A model generated the notes under the pieces. It was not told the DNA's origin. It saw nothing but the letters and a program-made list of their open reading frames with translations, and searched no databases. A stretch of 64,000 nucleotides of DNA from CAIXPS01 sp034430115 (GTDB lineage: Bacteria > Chloroflexota > Anaerolineae > J036 > Brachytrichaceae), in assembly GCA_034430115.1 (NCBI GenBank), contig DAOUFG010000021.1, positions 79,580 through 143,579 on the forward strand, given 5' to 3'. This document shows positions 60,228-64,000 of the stretch, in pieces. Both the position numbers and the translations under genes were made by a program. Position 1 is the first letter of the stretch; every line of letters starts with the position of its first letter.

Positions 60228-61385
60228 ATGAGTGGATTCCTTGCCGATGCCGATCTGAGCACCAACCGCATCGAACTGGCGCGCCAGCGCGCCGCCCAAC
60301 GCGGCTATATCGACCTGACCAGCAGCAACCCCACCCAGCAGGGACTCCTGTTCCCGCCCGATGTGTTGCGCAGCGCCGCCGAGGCCTATTGGCCAACCCG
60401 ACGCTACACGCCCGACCCGCGCGGCCTGCTGCCGGCGCGCCAAGCCATCGTGGATTACTACGCGCAGCGCACTCCGCCATTCACGCTGGATACCGATTCC
60501 GTCTTCATCACCGCCAGCACCAGTGAGGCCTATGGGTTGCTGTTCGCACTGCTGGCCGAACCGGGCGACAACATCCTTGCCCCCGACGTGACCTACCCAC
60601 TGTTCGAATACCTGGCGGCGATCTATCACGTCGAGTTGCGCCCCTACCGGCTGGACGAATCGCGCCACTGGCAGATCGACCCGACCAGCATCTACGCCCA
60701 AACCGACGCGCACACGCGCGGGGTCTTGATCATCTCGCCGCACAACCCTACGGGGATGATCGTGCAGTCACCCGTGACCGCGCTGGACGACCTGCAACTT
60801 CCGCTCATCTGCGACGAGGTGTTCGCCGAGTTCACCTATCGCGCGCCGCACACGCCGCCCATCGCCACGCTACATCCAAAGCTGCCGGTGTTTCAACTGA
60901 ACGGCATCTCCAAGCTCTTCGCCCTGCCCGACATGAAGCTGGGCTGGATTGCGCTGAACGAACCGGCGGCCGCCCAATACGCTCAACGGTTGGAACTGTT
61001 GAACGACACCTTCCTGGGCGCGAATTCTTTGACGCAGCGTATGCTGCCGGCGCTTTTTGCGCAGGGGGCGGGCTTCGTGGCACACATGCGCACCCAGATA
61101 CAGGTTCACCTGGACCTGGCGCTGGAAATGCTCACGCAGTGCCCAGCCATCCGAGTGCAACCGCCCGACGGCGGTTATTACCTGTTCCCAGAGGTGCAGG
61201 GCTGGGACAGCGAAGACGACCTGGTGCTGCACCTGCTCGACAAGGGCGTGCTGGTGCACCCCGGGTACTTCTATGGCTACGAGCGCGGGATACACATCAT
61301 GATCTCGGCGTTGACACTGCAAGACAATCTGATGAGCGGGCTACAGGTGCTGATCGGCGCGTTGAACGCCCCGCACCACTCGTAA
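60228..61385 (+). CDS. PLP-dependent aminotransferase, class I/II
   Basis: 385 residues, fold type I. YIDLTSSNPTQQGLLFPP, TASTSEAYGLLFALLAEPGDNILAPDVTYPLFEYLA, SPHNPTGMIV, LICDEVFAEF and the PLP lysine in LNGISKLFALPDMKLGW are clear. It resembles the branch annotated as aspartate/aromatic or MalY-type enzymes; the exact amino donor is not decidable. ATG 60228 follows AGGCGGCAGG. It is the third gene of the propeller-ywbE-aminotransferase operon. Confidence 0.88.
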   Translation: MSGFLADADLSTNRIELARQRAAQRGYIDLTSSNPTQQGLLFPPDVLRSAAEAYWPTRRYTPDPRGLLPARQAIVDYYAQRTPPFTLDTDSVFITASTSEAYGLLFALLAEPGDNILAPDVTYPLFEYLAAIYHVELRPYRLDESRHWQIDPTSIYAQTDAHTRGVLIISPHNPTGMIVQSPVTALDDLQLPLICDEVFAEFTYRAPHTPPIATLHPKLPVFQLNGISKLFALPDMKLGWIALNEPAAAQYAQRLELLNDTFLGANSLTQRMLPALFAQGAGFVAHMRTQIQVHLDLALEMLTQCPAIRVQPPDGGYYLFPEVQGWDSEDDLVLHLLDKGVLVHPGYFYGYERGIHIMISALTLQDNLMSGLQVLIGALNAPHHS

Positions 61386-61419
61386 GGGCAAAGGGCGTTC
61401 ACCCCTCCTCCAGTAACAG

Positions 61420-61425
61420 TACAAT
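61420..61425 (+). promoter_or_regulatory. -10 box of murJ
   Basis: TACAAT ends 9 nt before the murJ ATG. TTCACC at 61398-61403 (16-nt spacer) may be the -35. No Shine-Dalgarno is visible. Confidence 0.45.
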
Positions 61426-61434
61426 GAGGCCAAC

Positions 61435-63072
61435 ATGCAAGCACGCTCGCTTGCCCGGGCGGCGGTGATTGTCGGCGTTGCGTATGTCTTGAGCAACCTG
61501 ACAGGCCTGGGACAGCGCATCATCGTCACCTCACGATTTGGCACAAGCGTCGAATACGACGCTTTCAACGCCGCGTTTCGTATCCCCGATCTACTGTTCA
61601 GCCTGCTGGCCGGCGGGGCGCTGGCATCGGCATTCATCCCCACCTTCACCACGCGCCTGAGCCGCAACCAACAAAGGCTGGCCTGGCGGCTGGCCGTCGT
61701 CGTGGGGGGATGGGTCTTCATCATCATGAGCGTTGTCGCGGCGCTGGCGGCGCTCCTTGCGCCATTACTGGTGAAGACGATCATCGCACCCGGTTTCGAC
61801 GATGCGGCAGTGGCGCTCACAGCGTCGCTCATGCGCATGATGCTGGTCTCCACGGTGATCTTCGGCGTCAGCGGGCTGCTGATGGGCGTGCTGCAATCGA
61901 ATAACTCCTTCCTCGCGCCGGCCATCGCCCCTTCGCTGTATAACGTCGGCATCATCTTCGGCGCGCTGGTGCTTAAGGATCAGGGCATCTATGGCGTCGC
62001 GCAAGGGGTCGTGCTGGGCGCTTTCTTACACCTGGCTGTGCAACTCCCCACGTTGATGAGGATTTTGCGGCAGGTGAAAGGAGATTGGAGATCGGAGATT
62101 GGAGATTCTGACGCCGGTCATCAATCGTCAACCGGAAATCCAAAATCCGAAGTCTCCAATCTCGAACTGCGCACCGACGTGCGCAACGTGATCCGCCTGA
62201 TGCTGCCGCGCATCGTGGGCCTGGGCGCAGTGCAGGTGAACCTGATCGTCACGGTGGCGCTGGCATCGAACATGGGCGAAGGGGCCGTCTCGGCGCTGAA
62301 TATCGCCTTCGCCACGCTGATCCTGCCGCAGGCAGTCATCGCACAGGCCACGGCCACGGTGCTCTTCCCCACCATCAGCGCGCATGCCGCGCGCGGCGAA
62401 CGGGCCGAGTTCGCCGCGGCGCTCACACGCGCGATCAACGTTGTCATCGCGCTCAGCGCGCCGGCTGCAATTGGGCTCATCTTGCTCGGCCAGCCGCTCA
62501 TCCGCATGCTGTTTGAACGGAATACGTTCAGTTCGCAGTCCACTACCGCCGTCGCATTCGCACTCACCTGGTACGCCGTTGGGCTGGTGGGTCACTCGGT
62601 GCTGGAGGTGGTGACGCGCGGCTTCTACGCCCTGCACGACACGCTGCGCCCGGTAATCCTCAGCGTCGCCAGCATGGTGCTGAACGTGGTGCTCAGCCTC
62701 ATCCTGGCGAACGTTTTCAGCGCCCATCACCTGCCGGCCTATGGCGGGCTGGCGCTGGCCAACTCCACCGCCACGGCGCTGGAAACGCTGGCGCTTTATG
62801 CGCTGCTGGCGCGGCGTGTGCCGGAACTGAACATGGCGCAGACGGTGATCGCCTCGCTCAAGAGCGCGTTGGCGTCGGCTGTCATGGCCGCGTTGCTGAT
62901 AGGCTGGCTGCAACTGGCCGGCAACGGGAACCTGGCGGCGTTGCTGGCACTCGGCATCGGCGTGGGGGCCTACTTCGGCGCGGCCTGGCTGATGCGCAGC
63001 GAAGAAGCACGCTTCGCCATCAACCTCGTGCGCGCAAGACTGAGACGGCCTGCTCCTCAGTCTCTTCCATAA
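61435..63072 (+). CDS. murJ: Lipid II flippase MurJ/MviN, carrying an in-frame repeat insertion
   Basis: 545 residues, about 14 membrane spans. TSRFGTSVEYDAFNAAFRIPDLLFSLLAGGALASAFIPTF is the MurJ start, and MLPRIVGLGAVQVNLIVTVALASNMGEGAVSALNIA begins the second half. It flips lipid-linked peptidoglycan precursor to the outside. Between LMRILRQVK and RNVIRLMLPR about 30 hydrophilic residues (GDWRSEIGDSDAGHQSS...) are encoded by a palindromic repeat at 62080-62163. They fall in the cytoplasmic loop between the two halves, where an insertion would be tolerated. The start is supported by the family N-terminus; there is no ribosome-binding site. Confidence 0.94.
   Translation: MQARSLARAAVIVGVAYVLSNLTGLGQRIIVTSRFGTSVEYDAFNAAFRIPDLLFSLLAGGALASAFIPTFTTRLSRNQQRLAWRLAVVVGGWVFIIMSVVAALAALLAPLLVKTIIAPGFDDAAVALTASLMRMMLVSTVIFGVSGLLMGVLQSNNSFLAPAIAPSLYNVGIIFGALVLKDQGIYGVAQGVVLGAFLHLAVQLPTLMRILRQVKGDWRSEIGDSDAGHQSSTGNPKSEVSNLELRTDVRNVIRLMLPRIVGLGAVQVNLIVTVALASNMGEGAVSALNIAFATLILPQAVIAQATATVLFPTISAHAARGERAEFAAALTRAINVVIALSAPAAIGLILLGQPLIRMLFERNTFSSQSTTAVAFALTWYAVGLVGHSVLEVVTRGFYALHDTLRPVILSVASMVLNVVLSLILANVFSAHHLPAYGGLALANSTATALETLALYALLARRVPELNMAQTVIASLKSALASAVMAALLIGWLQLAGNGNLAALLALGIGVGAYFGAAWLMRSEEARFAINLVRARLRRPAPQSLP
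62080..62163. repeat. Palindromic repeat element inside murJ
   Basis: About 84 bp (a multiple of 3). It begins with GGAGATTGGAGA and ends with the complementary TCTCCAATCTC (62153-62163). Inside are CCGGTCAT and CAATCGTCAACCG blocks shared, in order, with the mnmA element. It keeps the reading frame. Confidence 0.72.
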
Positions 63073-63205
63073 GATCAGAGAGTGGAGACCGGAAATTGCG
63101 TGTGCATTGAACCATCGAGTACACAGTTCACAGATGACTCGCAGGAGCAATACTTGAATTTGTGAAATCCGTTATTTCAGCAATCCCGAATCCCCAATCT
63201 CTATA
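63073..63205. repeat. Degenerate intergenic repeats after murJ
   Basis: GAGTGGAGACCGG, TACACAGTTCACAGATGAC and CAATCCCGAATCCCCAATCTC are worn members of the same repeat families. No gene is visible here. Confidence 0.45.
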
Positions 63206-63281
63206 AATGCGCAATTTGTCTCTTAACCACTTCTCATCACGACCGATTACAATCAGCAAGATAATAGAAATAGGGTGCAAC

Positions 63282-63671
63282 ATGCCAGAAGATATTCAGT
63301 TTAACGATAATCCGCAGCAACCAGCCAGCCGCCCACCGGCGGACCCGGTGCGGGTGACAGATTACCGCGTCATGCCGTGGCCCGACGGGACACGCGTCAC
63401 GGTGGAGCTGGGATTAACACCTTTCAGGCAGTTTCCGGCAATGGACATAAGCATCTTGGCGACGAGTGGCGAGGTGATACGCAACACGTCGATGGTGGGC
63501 GCCGTCGAAAGGCGGCCATCTCCTACCCTACACCTGCCCCCCCTGGATCCAGGCACCAAGCTGGCCGTCTTGATCGAGATGCTGGATGGCGACAGGGTGA
63601 CACAACAGATCATCGTGCCCTTTAACGTAGGCGGCCCGATCATCAAACAGGCAGTATCCGACGTGGCCTGA
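63282..63671 (+). CDS. Small hypothetical beta-rich protein
   Basis: 129 residues from ATG 63282 (AGGGTG 5 nt upstream; the open frame to 63207 is repeat-derived). A disordered N-terminus (NDNPQQPASRPPADP) precedes a domain of alternating strands (DYRVMPWPDGTRVTVELGLTPF, MDISILATSGEVIRNTSMVG, TLHLPPLDPGTKLAVLIEML, TQQIIVPFNVGG). It looks like a single beta-sandwich. I do not recognise the family. It lies 54 nt upstream of moaA but need not be related. Confidence 0.6.
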   Translation: MPEDIQFNDNPQQPASRPPADPVRVTDYRVMPWPDGTRVTVELGLTPFRQFPAMDISILATSGEVIRNTSMVGAVERRPSPTLHLPPLDPGTKLAVLIEMLDGDRVTQQIIVPFNVGGPIIKQAVSDVA

Positions 63672-63725
63672 GTGAAACAACGCTTAGTGTTAGAAAATCT
63701 TGGATAGCCGGCACAAGAGAAAGAA

Positions 63726-64000
63726 ATGGAAAGAACGATTCCCGCTGACGCGATTAAGGTGCGCGCCGACCCACTGCCCACAAACGGGTCTGCCCCCGCT
63801 GCGTCCACTCGCAAGACGCTGGATGCCTTTGGACGTCACATTCATTATTTGCGCGTCTCGCTGACGGACAAATGCAATCTGCGCTGCGTCTATTGCATGC
63901 CCGAACAGATGGTATTCCGCCCCAACGACGAATTGCTCAACGACGAGGAATTATTCACCGTGTTGCGCGCCGCGAGCATGTTGGGGTTCGACAAATACCG
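63726..64000 (+). CDS. moaA: GTP 3',8-cyclase MoaA, N-terminal part (runs off the window)
   Basis: The first 91 codons are present. After a 35-residue extension come AFGRHIHYLRVSLTDKCNLRCVYCMP, the radical SAM C-x3-C-x2-C cluster of MoaA, and LLNDEELFTVLRAASMLGF. MoaA converts GTP to the cyclic intermediate of molybdenum cofactor synthesis. ATG 63726 has AAGAGAAAG upstream. The rest lies beyond position 64000. Confidence 0.92.
   Translation, partial: MERTIPADAIKVRADPLPTNGSAPAASTRKTLDAFGRHIHYLRVSLTDKCNLRCVYCMPEQMVFRPNDELLNDEELFTVLRAASMLGFDKY

Overview
The window is bacterial, G+C-rich and densely coded on both strands. It looks like a chromosomal segment of a Chloroflexota bacterium, probably of the Anaerolineae and relatives. 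This is inferred from the gene mix (VanW/G5 protein, YicI-type GH31, paired M42 peptidases, homospermidine synthase, CrtP-like desaturase remnant, four-helix-bundle protein, many short degenerate repeats between genes) and not from a phylogenetic marker. No rRNA, tRNA or CRISPR array was seen.

Layout. 1-1000: the start of an mgtA-type Mg2+ P-type ATPase (minus strand) behind a consensus promoter, an M-box Mg2+ riboswitch and an intrinsic terminator. 1000-4900: lipoprotein, phytoene/squalene synthase, a broken carotenoid-type desaturase and a hairpin-ended leader. 4900-10900: small proteins, TPR, acetyltransferase, SH3b, DsbA-like and lysine 2,3-aminomutase genes. 10900-15400: two M42 peptidases, a four-helix-bundle gene enclosed by 19-bp inverted repeats, and a GH10-like hydrolase. 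15400-18950: an AT-richer island with a STAND NTPase/TPR protein and a small partner. 19000-31700: glycoside hydrolase-like protein, VanW protein, gltA-eda, DUF4129/DUF4350 membrane genes, lipoprotein, lon. 31700-42500: housekeeping (folC, purH, guaB, pgk, mnmA, folD, fchA) interrupted by a TumE-like toxin-antitoxin pair. 42700-51400: GH31 alpha-xylosidase, an XRE-ImmA/MazF module, a URO-D/creatininase pair, and transporters. 51500-64000: DUF4091 protein, orphan acyltransferase, an EAD-domain protein beside an IS5-family element, homospermidine synthase, TolB-like, YwbE, aminotransferase, murJ and the start of moaA.

The most unusual signals are as follows. (1) Short palindromic repeat elements lie in frame inside two core genes, mnmA and murJ, recalling Rickettsia palindromic elements. 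(2) The four-helix-bundle gene sits in an inverted-repeat cassette resembling an rRNA intervening sequence outside rRNA. (3) There are conflict-type modules: STAND/TPR plus partner, EAD protein, XRE-ImmA plus MazF, and a TumE-like pair. (4) At least seven genes have a TANNNT-type -10 box only 6-10 nt before the start codon and no Shine-Dalgarno sequence, which suggests leaderless mRNAs.
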